Shown one piece after another: positions 51,711-60,536 of a stretch of DNA of 64,000 nucleotides. The notes below the pieces were generated by a model. It made no database searches. It was not told the DNA's origin and saw only the letters and a list, made by a program, of their open reading frames with translations. Each line of letters starts with the position of its first letter. The first letter of the stretch is position 1. A program made the translations under genes and the position numbers. The DNA comes from Lysobacterales bacterium (lineage in GTDB: Bacteria; Pseudomonadota; Gammaproteobacteria; Xanthomonadales; Xanthomonadaceae), in contig JADKCY010000002.1 of assembly GCA_016718605.1 (NCBI GenBank), positions 1,178,001 through 1,242,000 on the forward strand, given 5' to 3'.

Positions 51711-53795
51711 CTATCCGTCACTCGGGGTAACGATCATCAGATCCATTGAAACCCGTGGCTCACCCGCGACCGCGAGTTGGCCCTCAGGGCCGACCGCAAG
51801 ACTGGGGCGGGAGGCGTCGATGGCGTTTGGTAGCGCCACCTGCTCCGGCGCACCGTCCGGCAAAATGCGACGCCACAGCTTCCCCTCGGCCGCGAAATAG
51901 AGCCAGTCATCAATCAGCGCAAAGGCCTCGCTGTCGCCATCGTCCAGCGATGCCACCGGATCGGCCATCGCTGGCGCATCCAATGGCGTTGCGCGCAAGC
52001 CTGAATCGCCTGGGGCACGCCACACCAACCAGCGTGCATTGGCCCGATAGGCACTGACTTGGCCAACCGGAACCACCTCGACGCGCAAATTGTCGAGACG
52101 CGTCTGGACCAGCTCGAAATGCCCCTTAACGCCACGCCGGTAGAGGCGTCGGTCAGCAAGCTCGATACCGTGGAAGGCGTTCTCCTCCGCGTCGGTCAGC
52201 GGCTCCACACGCGCCTCATCCAAAAGGTAGCGAAACAACCGTGTCCGGTTGTCTGCGTAGGCAGTCAGGATCAACGCGCGGTCATCACCGGTCCAACTGG
52301 GTCGAACCCATCGCAGCGCCGGATCAAGCGCCAGCGGGGTGATCTGGTCAGTCTGCGCGTCTTCGCCGAGCGTCACCACCACAATGCCTTCGCTGCCGCC
52401 ACGGTTGCTGACCAGCGCGAGCCGCCGCCCGTCCTGCGAGAACGCAGGTTGCGACTCATGCCGACGCGAGCTCGCGACGCTGCGCACTGGATTTGCCTTG
52501 GTTCCAGTCAGCCACACATCGCCGTCGTACTCGGCTTGCGTCCACACCAGCGCGCCATCCGCAGCGACATCAATCGTCTGTGCGCCGCGACCGCCAACCA
52601 ATTCGATCGTCCGGTCTAACCGCAGCCGATGCAGGGCACGATAGCGAAGCAAATCACCCGCCACCCAGATATCTGTGTTGTCGACTGCCAAAGCATGACC
52701 GTCGACGGGCTCTGGCCGCGCCAATAGCGACTCACGTTGGCGCAATGCGGGCCAATCGGTACGCCAGAGCTGGCGCTCACCATCGCGCAAGCTGGCGTAA
52801 ATCAACCAGCGACCATCTGTCGACAACCGCGGATCGACGTGATGGCCTTCGTCATGCGCAGCAACTGTCAGACCGGTTACTTGACCCGTGCCGACATCCA
52901 GCATCGCCAGTCCTGACGGCGCTCCCGCATCGCCAATTGGCGCACTGAACAGCAGTGCAGACGCATCCTTTGTCCATTGCGGGCTGCTGGCCACGCCGCA
53001 ATCGCCAAGTCGGCGGGATTGGGCGTCGAGCAGATCTATCAGCAACATTTCGCAGCGCCCCTCCGGCCAATGCAGCACGGCGACGCCACTGCCGTTTGGT
53101 GCCGGTGCCGGGTACCGCAAGGCATGCGGACTGCGCCAGAGAACACGCTCACGTTGTCCACGCCTGTCGACCAGAACCAATTCATGTTCTGACCCATCGA
53201 TGGCGCGTCGGATATACGCAACGCGGCCATCGCGGTCGAAGCGCGGGTCCAGTTCGAGACGTGAGTCGGCTGTCAGCGGACGTGCGTTCAGCAGATTCAC
53301 GGCGGACGCGTCGCCGGGCGCCTGCCGAAATGCAAGCCAGCCAAGCACCGCCAGCATCGCGGCAATGAGCACTCCGGAAAGGAAGGCCGCATGCCTGCCT
53401 GGCAGCCTTTGGAACCGTGGATCACCACCCTCCGCCGGATCCTGAGGGCGCATCACCTCGGGCAGCGTAGCAACCCCCACCATCCAACGATAGCCGCCCT
53501 TCGCCAACGTCTCGATATAGCGCGGCTCGCGCGCCTCATCATCGAGCAAGGCTCGCAATTCGGCGATTGCCCGCGACAGGACTTCGTCATTGACGTGTGT
53601 ACGCGTCCAAACCTCGGCAATCAACTGTTCTCGACCGAGTGTGGCTCCCGCATGCTGGATCAATCGTCGCAACAGACGATCCAATAGCGGCTTGACCCGT
53701 CTTTCCTCGCCAGCCTTCAGCAGCAGGCGACGATTCGGGTCGTAGGTCCAGTCTCCGAAATGCAAAGGCGGGTTATTGGGGTCGGACGTCGGCAT
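51711..53795 (-). CDS. CadC-like winged-helix regulator with membrane helix and TolB-like propeller
   Basis: The 694-residue protein has an OmpR-type winged-helix DNA-binding domain at residues 10-105 (LHFGDWTYDPNRRLLLKAGE, REQLIAEVWTRTHVNDEVLS, ETLAKGGYRWMV). A single membrane helix lies near residue 140-160 (FLSGVLIAAMLAVLGWLAF). A periplasmic TolB/WD40-type propeller of about 500 residues follows, with repeated SPQWT, RLSTDGRWLIYASL and QPAFSQDGRRLALVSNRGGS blades. This one-component plan lets a periplasmic signal reach DNA directly. It ends 15 bases before the predicted Zur box but is on the same strand, upstream of the Zrg-like operon. The regulated genes are unknown. Confidence 0.87.
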   Translation of the reverse strand: MPTSDPNNPPLHFGDWTYDPNRRLLLKAGEERRVKPLLDRLLRRLIQHAGATLGREQLIAEVWTRTHVNDEVLSRAIAELRALLDDEAREPRYIETLAKGGYRWMVGVATLPEVMRPQDPAEGGDPRFQRLPGRHAAFLSGVLIAAMLAVLGWLAFRQAPGDASAVNLLNARPLTADSRLELDPRFDRDGRVAYIRRAIDGSEHELVLVDRRGQRERVLWRSPHALRYPAPAPNGSGVAVLHWPEGRCEMLLIDLLDAQSRRLGDCGVASSPQWTKDASALLFSAPIGDAGAPSGLAMLDVGTGQVTGLTVAAHDEGHHVDPRLSTDGRWLIYASLRDGERQLWRTDWPALRQRESLLARPEPVDGHALAVDNTDIWVAGDLLRYRALHRLRLDRTIELVGGRGAQTIDVAADGALVWTQAEYDGDVWLTGTKANPVRSVASSRRHESQPAFSQDGRRLALVSNRGGSEGIVVVTLGEDAQTDQITPLALDPALRWVRPSWTGDDRALILTAYADNRTRLFRYLLDEARVEPLTDAEENAFHGIELADRRLYRRGVKGHFELVQTRLDNLRVEVVPVGQVSAYRANARWLVWRAPGDSGLRATPLDAPAMADPVASLDDGDSEAFALIDDWLYFAAEGKLWRRILPDGAPEQVALPNAIDASRPSLAVGPEGQLAVAGEPRVSMDLMIVTPSDG

Positions 53796-53993
53796 AGGTA
53801 CATGCTACGGGCGATGGGCACCGCTGCGTGCGAATTCGGCAACGGGCACTCGACCAGCGAGTGGCATGGCCTGCGTCAAGTAACAGGCTGCCCGGGGAAA
53901 AAGAGGAAGAACGGCGGATTTGCGTAGACTTCGCGCAGGTCGTTAAACGCCGGTCCGAGCACGCTGGCGCTCCCTCCCTCACGAGTGCCACCC

Positions 53994-55334
53994 ATGTCCA
54001 GTTCACGATTTTTGCCGCCGGCCCTGTTTGCCATCGCCGCCTTGTGCAGCGCCAACGCCGTTTTCGCCGAGTGCAGCCATCATCTGTTGGTGAGCGGCTA
54101 TTTTTCCAGCAACGTGGTGGTATTCGATGCCTGCACCGGCGTCAAAGTGCGCGATTTGGATACCAGTGGCCGAATCAGCGGTGCGCAAGCGGTGCGGTTG
54201 GGAAGCGATGGTCGCCTGTATGTTGTCAGCGAAGGCAACGACCGTATCCTGCGCTACGACGCCAGCACCTATGCGTTCGTCGATACCTTTGCACAACTGG
54301 ACAGCAACATTGACCCGACCGGGCTCGACTTTGGCCCGGATGACGATGTCTATGTCGCCAGCTATTCGAATGACACCGTGTTGCGGCTATCCGACCAGAC
54401 GGGCGCACTGCTGGATTTGGCGCTACCCGCGGGTAGCGGCATTGATGGCCCGGACAACGGCATGGCTTTCGGCCCAGACGGGTTGCTCTATGTGCCTGGC
54501 TATGACTCCGACAGCGTGCTGCGGATGAATGTCTTCACCAACGATATCCAGCCAAGCTTCATCCCGGCGCGCAGCGGCGGTTTGAACGCCGCGCGCAACA
54601 TTCTGTTTGAACCCGGCGGACAGACCTTTCTGGTAACTGGCGAGCTGAGCGGCGCCGTCTATCGCTACCGGCTCAGCGACGGCGGTCTGGTCGAACGCCT
54701 GATCAGTGGTCTGCAGAGGCCGACCGGGATGGCGCTGGCACAGGATGGTAGTTTGCTGGTGCTAGCTCAGCCGAACGAGCGCGTGTACCGCTTCGAACGC
54801 CAAAGCGGCACACCGATGGGCAGCCTGCTGGATGCCAGCACCAGCGGCATCGATGGCGGTACGTTCCTAACCTTGGTGCCCAACCCGGCGCTGGCGGTCG
54901 ATGCCAGCCAAGTCGGCACGCAATACTGGGTGGCGGGCTCGGGAACTGCGCAGGACCGAGTCGTTGATCTCGAAATGATCAGCGCAACCGGAACGGTATT
55001 TGGAGAGAATTTCGATCCTGGTTCGGTGGTGCGCAAACGCTGGGGCAGCATGCGTGTGCGGTTCATCGATTGCGACCGCGCAGAATTCAGCTACGCATCT
55101 GAAGGGCCCGACAGCGCCAACTTCGGCAGCCTGACGTATGAGGTTTTTCGCGTTCTCGGCTCGGAGGCGGCCGTGGCCTGCCGGACCCAGGGCTTTGATC
55201 GCGTGCCAGGGTATGGCTGGATGTCGGGGACATGGTTCAGTCCGGCGCGCAGCGGTGAAGGCTTGCTGCTGGAAGTTGCGGCCGACGGCACCGCGGTGGC
55301 AGCGTTCTTTACGCACTTACCGGAGGGATTTTGA
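53994..55334 (+). CDS. Secreted NHL-type beta-propeller protein, C-terminus apparently truncated
   Basis: The 446-residue product has a signal peptide (LPPALFAIAALCSANAVFAE). Residues 20-290 form an NHL/SMP-30-like propeller with blades such as DGRLYVVSEGNDRILRYDAS and DDDVYVASYSNDTVLRLSDQ. A C-terminal domain then begins GYGWMSGTWFSPARSGEGLL. That domain is normally longer (SGTW..P.RSGEG followed by a W-rich strand), but here it stops at AAFFTHLPEGF. The stop is inside a short repeat of the sequence encoding GFDRVPG, which points to a rearrangement. A GFE-type tail, expected for such proteins, is missing. ATG at 53994. Confidence 0.75.
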   Translation: MSSSRFLPPALFAIAALCSANAVFAECSHHLLVSGYFSSNVVVFDACTGVKVRDLDTSGRISGAQAVRLGSDGRLYVVSEGNDRILRYDASTYAFVDTFAQLDSNIDPTGLDFGPDDDVYVASYSNDTVLRLSDQTGALLDLALPAGSGIDGPDNGMAFGPDGLLYVPGYDSDSVLRMNVFTNDIQPSFIPARSGGLNAARNILFEPGGQTFLVTGELSGAVYRYRLSDGGLVERLISGLQRPTGMALAQDGSLLVLAQPNERVYRFERQSGTPMGSLLDASTSGIDGGTFLTLVPNPALAVDASQVGTQYWVAGSGTAQDRVVDLEMISATGTVFGENFDPGSVVRKRWGSMRVRFIDCDRAEFSYASEGPDSANFGSLTYEVFRVLGSEAAVACRTQGFDRVPGYGWMSGTWFSPARSGEGLLLEVAADGTAVAAFFTHLPEGF

Positions 55335-55347
55335 TCGCGTGCCGGGC
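55194..55347 (+). repeat. Short direct repeat spanning the truncated 3' end of the propeller gene
   Basis: TTTGATCGCGTGCCAGGG at 55194-55211 recurs as TTTGATCGCGTGCCGGGC from 55330; the first 14 bases are identical. The first copy encodes GFDRVPG in frame; the second has an extra T that creates the stop codon TGA. The copies are 136 bases apart. Slippage or a deletion between repeats would explain the lost end of the gene. Confidence 0.6.
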
Positions 55348-55571
55348 GTCGACGGCCAATCCCTTGGTCGGCAACGAGAGGCTGCGCGCAACTCGCGCGA
55401 CGATCTCAGTTGCCGACCGCACGATGGCATCCGCCATAATCGTGCGCAATGCCCGCGGCGTCTGGCCTCTCGTATTCGATGACTGCGTTTCGCGTGTGTG
55501 ACCCGTCTCTTTACTGAGTGTCCCTGCGCCGAACGCATGCACTATCGCTACTTGCGCAAGGAAACAACTCA

Positions 55572-57284
55572 ATGCGATTGAAATCTCTCAGCCTGGCCCT
55601 GCTGCTCGCTTGCAACTTGATCAGCACGCCAACGGCCGCCGCCGACCGCATCACCGGCGCATCCTTCGCGACACGTTCGGAAGTGTTTGCGCCACATGCG
55701 ATGGCGGCGACGTCGCATCCACTGACCACGCAGATCGCGCTGGACGTGATGAAGGCAGGTGGCAACGCGGTGGATGCCGCCATCGCTGCCAACGCGGCCT
55801 TGGGCCTGATGGAACCCACCGGAAACGGCATTGGCGGTGACTTGTTTGCCATCGTCTGGGATCCCAAGACCCGCAAGCTCCATGGCTACAACGGCCACGG
55901 ACGCTCGCCTGCCGGGCTCAGCCTGCAGTGGTTTGTCGAACACGGGTACCGCGATATCCCGCCGCACGGTCCCTTGCCGGTCACGGTGCCTGGCGCGGTC
56001 GATGGCTGGTTTGCCCTGCATGCGCGCTTTGGCAAACGCCGCATGCGCGACAACCTGCAACCAGCCATCGACTACGCGCGAAACGGGCATCCCGTGCACG
56101 AGACCATCGCTTACTACTGGGCGCGCAGTGTGCCAGTGCTGTCGCCGTTTCCCGGCTTCGTCGAGCAATTCACCATCGATCGCCGTGCGCCGCGCAAGGG
56201 CGAACTGTGGCGCAACCCCCATTTGGCCGACACGCTGGAGACCATCGCCCGCGAAGGACGCGATGGCTTTTACCGTGGTCGCGTCGCCAAGACCATCGCC
56301 GACTATGTGCAGGCGCAAGGCGGATTTTTGAGCACGGATGACCTCGCGGAACATCAGGGTGAATGGGTCGATCCGGTGTCAATCAATTACCGTGGCTACG
56401 ATGTCTGGGAACTGCCGCCCAGTGGCCAGGGCATTGCCGCCTTGCAGATTCTGCAATTGCTGGAAGGCTTCGATCTGAAGGCCCATGGCTTTGGCAGCTT
56501 TGAGCATGTGCATTTGTTCACCGAGGCCAAGAAGATCGCGTTCGAGGATCGCGCGCGATGGTATGCCGACCCCGAATTCGCACCCGCTCCGGTCGAGGCA
56601 CTGATCAGTGATGCCTACGCCGATCAGCGTCGCCAACTGATCGACCCGCAGCGTGCCGCAAAAACCGTCGAAGCGGGCAATCCCGCCTTGAACGATGGCG
56701 ACACGATCTATCTGACCACCGCCGATGCCGACGGCATGATGGTGTCCCTGATCCAGTCCAATTATCGCGGCATGGGTTCCGGCATGACCCCGCCCGGCCT
56801 TGGGTTCATCCTGCAGGATCGTGGCGAGATGTTCGTGCTGAAGGAAGGCCATCCGAACAGTTTCGCGCCGCGCAAACGCCCGTTCCATACCATCATCCCG
56901 GCCTTCATCACCCAAAACGGAAACCCTTGGCTGAGCTTTGGATTGATGGGTGGCGCGATGCAGCCGCAGGGCCATGCGCAGATCGTGATCAACCTGATCG
57001 ACTTTGGCATGAACCTGCAGGAAGCCGGTGACGCGCCGCGCATCCACCACGATGGCAGTACCGAACCCACTGGGCAGAATCTGCAGATGACCGATGGTGG
57101 CGTGCTGCAACTGGAAAGCGGCTTCCCTTACGAGACCGTCCGCGCGCTGATGAATGCCGGACATCATGTGGAGTTCGCCAACGGCCCCTACGGCGGCTAT
57201 CAGGCGATTGCGCGCGATCACGCGCAAGGCGTTTATGTCGGCGCATCGGAAAGCCGCAAGGACGGACAGGCGGCGGGCTACTGA
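55572..57284 (+). CDS. ggt: Gamma-glutamyltransferase
   Basis: This 570-residue N-terminal nucleophile enzyme has a signal peptide (LSLALLLACNLISTPTAAAD). The large subunit includes GGNAVDAAIAANAALGLMEP, GNGIGGDLFAIVWD and YNGHGRSPAGLS. The maturation site and catalytic Thr lie in LNDGDTIYLTTADADGMMVS; self-cleavage before the Thr yields two chains. Then SLIQSNYRGMGSGMTPPGLG and FGLMGGAMQPQGHAQIV follow. GGT hydrolyses or transfers the glutamyl group of glutathione in the periplasm. A 2OG oxygenase gene overlaps its stop (TGATG). The strain may use it for glutathione recycling or amino acid supply. Start by ATG 55572. Confidence 0.92.
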   Translation: MRLKSLSLALLLACNLISTPTAAADRITGASFATRSEVFAPHAMAATSHPLTTQIALDVMKAGGNAVDAAIAANAALGLMEPTGNGIGGDLFAIVWDPKTRKLHGYNGHGRSPAGLSLQWFVEHGYRDIPPHGPLPVTVPGAVDGWFALHARFGKRRMRDNLQPAIDYARNGHPVHETIAYYWARSVPVLSPFPGFVEQFTIDRRAPRKGELWRNPHLADTLETIAREGRDGFYRGRVAKTIADYVQAQGGFLSTDDLAEHQGEWVDPVSINYRGYDVWELPPSGQGIAALQILQLLEGFDLKAHGFGSFEHVHLFTEAKKIAFEDRARWYADPEFAPAPVEALISDAYADQRRQLIDPQRAAKTVEAGNPALNDGDTIYLTTADADGMMVSLIQSNYRGMGSGMTPPGLGFILQDRGEMFVLKEGHPNSFAPRKRPFHTIIPAFITQNGNPWLSFGLMGGAMQPQGHAQIVINLIDFGMNLQEAGDAPRIHHDGSTEPTGQNLQMTDGGVLQLESGFPYETVRALMNAGHHVEFANGPYGGYQAIARDHAQGVYVGASESRKDGQAAGY

Positions 57285-57988
57285 TGATCAACAATGCGCT
57301 CGATATCGCTGCCGCAAAACAGCAACTGCAAATCGCTGGTCGCGTGCAGATTCCGCAGTATTTGCAGGACGATGCGGCGCATTTGCTGCGTCAGCATCTA
57401 CTCCACGAGGTGCCCTGGACATTGGCGTTACGCGATGCCGACGGGTCGCGCACGCTGGATGCTGAAACCTATCGCCGCATGGACAACGAGGCGCGTGCGG
57501 CGTTGTTCAAACGCACGGCGAACGCTGCGCGCGGTGGCGGCTATCACTTCGCCTATGACAGCTACCAAATGATCACGGCCTATCAGGAGGGACGCGATCC
57601 AGGTTTGCTGCTTCACCGAATTCTGGAATTTTTCAACACACCGGACTACCTAGCGTTTGCGCGCGAATTGACCGGTGAACCCGCCATCCGGCGCATTGGT
57701 GCGCAAGCCACATGCTACCGGCGCGGACAATTTCTGCGTCAGCACAGCGACGAGGATCAGCGCGAGGGACGCCTGTTCGCGTACGTGATCAACCTCAGTC
57801 AGCACTGGCACGCCGATTGGGGCGGCTTGCTGCACTTTGTCGATACGGGCGGCAGCATTACCGAGACATTCCTGCCGCGCTGGAACGCCCTGTCGCTGTT
57901 TCGCGTACCGACTGAACACTTGGTTTCGATGGTCGAACCGTGGGCGGACGAAGAGCGCTATGCCATCACCGGCTGGATGCTGCGCTGA
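57284..57988 (+). CDS. 2-oxoglutarate/Fe(II)-dependent oxygenase
   Basis: The 234-residue protein has the jelly-roll oxygenase iron site His154-x-Asp156 (RQHSDEDQREGRLF) with the distal His212 in FRVPTEHLVSMVEPW, and the 2-oxoglutarate Arg225 in DEERYAITGWMLR. This is the prolyl-4-hydroxylase-like group (2OG-FeII_Oxy_4). Its ATG overlaps the ggt stop, so it is made from the same mRNA. The substrate could be a protein or a free amino acid; I see nothing to decide. A hairpin follows directly. Confidence 0.85.
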   Translation: MINNALDIAAAKQQLQIAGRVQIPQYLQDDAAHLLRQHLLHEVPWTLALRDADGSRTLDAETYRRMDNEARAALFKRTANAARGGGYHFAYDSYQMITAYQEGRDPGLLLHRILEFFNTPDYLAFARELTGEPAIRRIGAQATCYRRGQFLRQHSDEDQREGRLFAYVINLSQHWHADWGGLLHFVDTGGSITETFLPRWNALSLFRVPTEHLVSMVEPWADEERYAITGWMLR

Positions 57989-57990
57989 AA

Positions 57991-58021
57991 CCACGCCCGT
58001 CGAATGCATCGACGGGCGTGG
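57991..58021. terminator. Bidirectional hairpin between the 2OG oxygenase and tonB
   Basis: A perfect 13-bp stem (CCACGCCCGTCGA / TCGACGGGCGTGG) with a five-base loop fills the gap between two convergent genes. Neither side has a long T-run, but on the minus strand the stem is followed by TTTCAGC. It can serve both transcripts. Confidence 0.7.
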
Positions 58022-58032
58022 CGCCCCGACCT

Positions 58033-58677
58033 TCAGTCAGCCGGGGTGAATACGATGGGCACCAAGCCAACCGCCGCTATGGCCTGATCGCCCTGCCGCG
58101 CCGGCACGAACCGCCAACGCTGCAGCACCTGTTTGCGCGCCGCCAGATCCAGCGCCTTCGAGCCACTGCTCTGATGCACTGAGACCTCGGTCGGTCGGCC
58201 CTCTGCGTTGACTTCAACCCGCAGCCAGACCGTTCCTGATTCACCACGGCGCAAGGCTTGAATCGGATAAGCAGGTGGCGGCGCAAACGCATAGGCCAGC
58301 GTGGACGGTGTCGTCACCTCACTGCTTGCGGTCGGAAGCTCCGCTGGTGCTGGCGTCGAAATCTCAACCGGCTCGGTGACGGAAGCCAGCGTGATCGGCT
58401 CCGGTTGACTGACCTCCGGCAGCGGAATGCGCTGGGTGGGAGCCACCATCGGCTTGACCACCTGCGGCTTGGCTGGAGCCACTGGCATCACCGGTACGGG
58501 CGGCGTTGGTTTGGGCGGAATCCATACTGTTTCCATCGGCACGTCAATGGCTTGCGGAAGATTCCACATCGGGCTGATACCGATCAACAGCAGCATGCCC
58601 GCGGCAATGTGAATACTGACGGCGACGGCGATACCGAACACACGGCTGGGATCAGGTCGAAAAGCAAGACTGGACAT
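58033..58677 (-). CDS. tonB: TonB-family energy transducer
   Basis: The 214-residue protein has a short cytosolic start, one membrane anchor (VFGIAVAVSIHIAAGMLLLI), a Pro-rich spacer (PPKPTPPVPVMPVAPAKPQV), and the C-terminal TonB domain (YPIQALRRGESGTVWLRVEV through KQVLQRWRFVPAR). TonB couples the inner-membrane proton gradient to outer-membrane receptors. No exbB or exbD is adjacent, so it relies on a complex encoded elsewhere. The ATG at 58677 has GGAG 7 bases upstream. Confidence 0.9.
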   Translation of the reverse strand: MSSLAFRPDPSRVFGIAVAVSIHIAAGMLLLIGISPMWNLPQAIDVPMETVWIPPKPTPPVPVMPVAPAKPQVVKPMVAPTQRIPLPEVSQPEPITLASVTEPVEISTPAPAELPTASSEVTTPSTLAYAFAPPPAYPIQALRRGESGTVWLRVEVNAEGRPTEVSVHQSSGSKALDLAARKQVLQRWRFVPARQGDQAIAAVGLVPIVFTPAD

Positions 58678-58798
58678 GGCAGGACTCCGAGCAGTCAAAG
58701 GAAAGGCTGGATCGGGCCACCGCCCGAACCAGCCTGCTCGAAACTATCGGCGCGTTGCGAGCGCCGCGACAGTTGCCGAAGAAACCTTCAGCTTGCGT

Positions 58799-59959
58799 TT
58801 AGGCGTGCAGCGCCTGGCACAGGTCGGCCCACAGATCGTCCGCATCTTCGATACCGACCGACAAGCGCAAGGTGCCCGGTCCGATCCCCATAAGCGCAAG
58901 ATCCCCCGTCGCCACCACGCGGTGAGTCAGTCCTGCCGGATGCTGGATCAAGGTATCCACCGAACCCAGACTCACCGCCACCGTCATCAGGTGCAGGGAT
59001 TTCAACACCTGCACGGCGGCCTCATAACCGCCGTGGACATCGAAGCTCATCAAACTGCCCGGACCACGCATTTGCGTATGGCGCAAATGACTGTTCTTGA
59101 CAGTGTCGAGACCGGGATACATCACTCGCTCGATGCGCGCATGGGACTGCAGGCGTTGCGCCAGAACCTGCGCATTGGCTTGGGCGCGCTCGACACGCAA
59201 TTGCAACGTTGGCAGACCGCGATGCAGCAGATAGGCCGCCAATGGATGCAGCAGTCCGCCGGTGGCTGCGCGCACCTGACGCAACGTGGCCGCGTGCGCC
59301 TCGTTGCAGCAAACCACGCCCGCGATCACATCGCCATGTCCGCCAAGAAATTTGGTCGCACTGTGCAGCACCAGGGCAGCGCCAAGCGTGGCCGGTTGTT
59401 GCAGCACCGGCGTGGCAAAGGTGGAATCCACCAGCACCGGCACATCACCCGCCTGGCGCACCACGTCAGCGATATCGATCAGGTCGAGGTTCGGATTGGC
59501 GGGGGTTTCGATGAACACCAGACCTGTGTCTGGGGTGATCGATGCCGCGATCTGCTCGACGTCGACAAACCGCACTCGCACGCCCAACAAGCCGCTGCGA
59601 AGCAGGTGGTCACTGGTGCCATACAGGGGACGCACCGCGAGAACTTCTTCACCGCGCTGTCTTGCTGCCAGCAAGCAGGCGCTGACCGCAGCCATGCCGG
59701 AGCCAAACGCCACCGCAGCTTCGGTGGTTTCCAGGGCCGCGATGGCCTGCTCAAAGCGCGCCACGGTGGGATTGAACAAACGCGCGTAAATCGGGTTCTC
59801 GGCCGCGGCCGCACCGCCCACCAGCGCGTCGAATGACTGTGTGCCGATGTCCAGATCCGCCACCGGATAGGTCGTCGACAAATCAATCGGCAAGGCATGT
59901 ACACCCAACCGGTGCAGGTCCTCACGACCCGCGTGAACCAATGCGGTAGCAAACTGCAT
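58799..59959 (-). CDS. Trans-sulfuration family PLP enzyme (methionine gamma-lyase or cystathionine gamma-lyase/synthase type)
   Basis: The 386-residue protein has IYARLFNPTVARFEQAIAALE, AVAFGSGMAAVSACLLAA, the active-site Tyr in VRPLYGTSDHLL, the Asp in DVPVLVDSTFATPVLQQP, and the PLP Lys in LHSATKFLGGHGDVIAG. Methionine gamma-lyases have Cys two residues after this Tyr; here it is Thr, so the specificity cannot be fixed. The gene diverges from an Lrp/AsnC regulator, the arrangement seen for mdeA and mdeR in Pseudomonas, which favours methionine degradation. GGGGGAAA precedes the ATG at 59959. Confidence 0.82.
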   Translation of the reverse strand: MQFATALVHAGREDLHRLGVHALPIDLSTTYPVADLDIGTQSFDALVGGAAAAENPIYARLFNPTVARFEQAIAALETTEAAVAFGSGMAAVSACLLAARQRGEEVLAVRPLYGTSDHLLRSGLLGVRVRFVDVEQIAASITPDTGLVFIETPANPNLDLIDIADVVRQAGDVPVLVDSTFATPVLQQPATLGAALVLHSATKFLGGHGDVIAGVVCCNEAHAATLRQVRAATGGLLHPLAAYLLHRGLPTLQLRVERAQANAQVLAQRLQSHARIERVMYPGLDTVKNSHLRHTQMRGPGSLMSFDVHGGYEAAVQVLKSLHLMTVAVSLGSVDTLIQHPAGLTHRVVATGDLALMGIGPGTLRLSVGIEDADDLWADLCQALHA

Positions 59960-60062
59960 GGCGATTTCCCCCGTGTTCGGAATAGTTGTCAAAGCCTAGA
60001 ACGAATGCCCGCCATGAAATCAAAATCCGAATACTATTTCGCAATTGCCACGAATATCAGAC

Positions 60063-60536
60063 ATGGACCGAATTGATGTCGCCATCTTGCAGGCCTTGCG
60101 AAACAACGCGCGCCTGCCCAACAAGACGCTGGCCGAACGTCTGGGCATCGCGCCATCCACGGCGCTTGAACGCGTGCGCCGCCTCCGTGAGTCTGGGGTG
60201 ATTGAGGGCTACCACGCCGAGTTTTCCCCGCGCGGCATCGGTATCGGCCTGCAGGCGATGGTCGCGGTTCGCCTAACCCGTCATTCGCGTGAATTGCTCG
60301 ATGCCTTTCGTGCTCACCTGCGTGGACTGCCCGAGGTCGTGAGCTTCTACCATCTTGCTGGCGCCAATGATTTCCAGATCCACGTCGCGGTGCGCGACTC
60401 CGATCACCTGCGTGATTTCGCGCTGACCGCGTTGACGCAACGATCCGAGGTTGCACACATCGAGACTTCGCTAATCTTCGAGTTTCAACGCAGTGCGGAG
60501 GTGCCAATCTATGCGGTGCTTGAAGAGGAGGAGTGA
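60063..60536 (+). CDS. Lrp/AsnC-family transcriptional regulator
   Basis: The product is 157 residues. An N-terminal helix-turn-helix (IDVAILQALRNNARLPNKTL, GIAPSTALERVRRLRESGVI) is followed by the RAM/AsnC effector domain (AMVAVRLTRHSRELLDAFRA, PEVVSFYHLAGANDFQIHVA). Such proteins sense amino acids. The divergent PLP enzyme gene 103 bases away is its probable target. The ATG at 60063 gives the canonical start MDRIDVAIL. Its stop is joined directly to the next gene's ATG. Confidence 0.92.
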   Translation: MDRIDVAILQALRNNARLPNKTLAERLGIAPSTALERVRRLRESGVIEGYHAEFSPRGIGIGLQAMVAVRLTRHSRELLDAFRAHLRGLPEVVSFYHLAGANDFQIHVAVRDSDHLRDFALTALTQRSEVAHIETSLIFEFQRSAEVPIYAVLEEEE

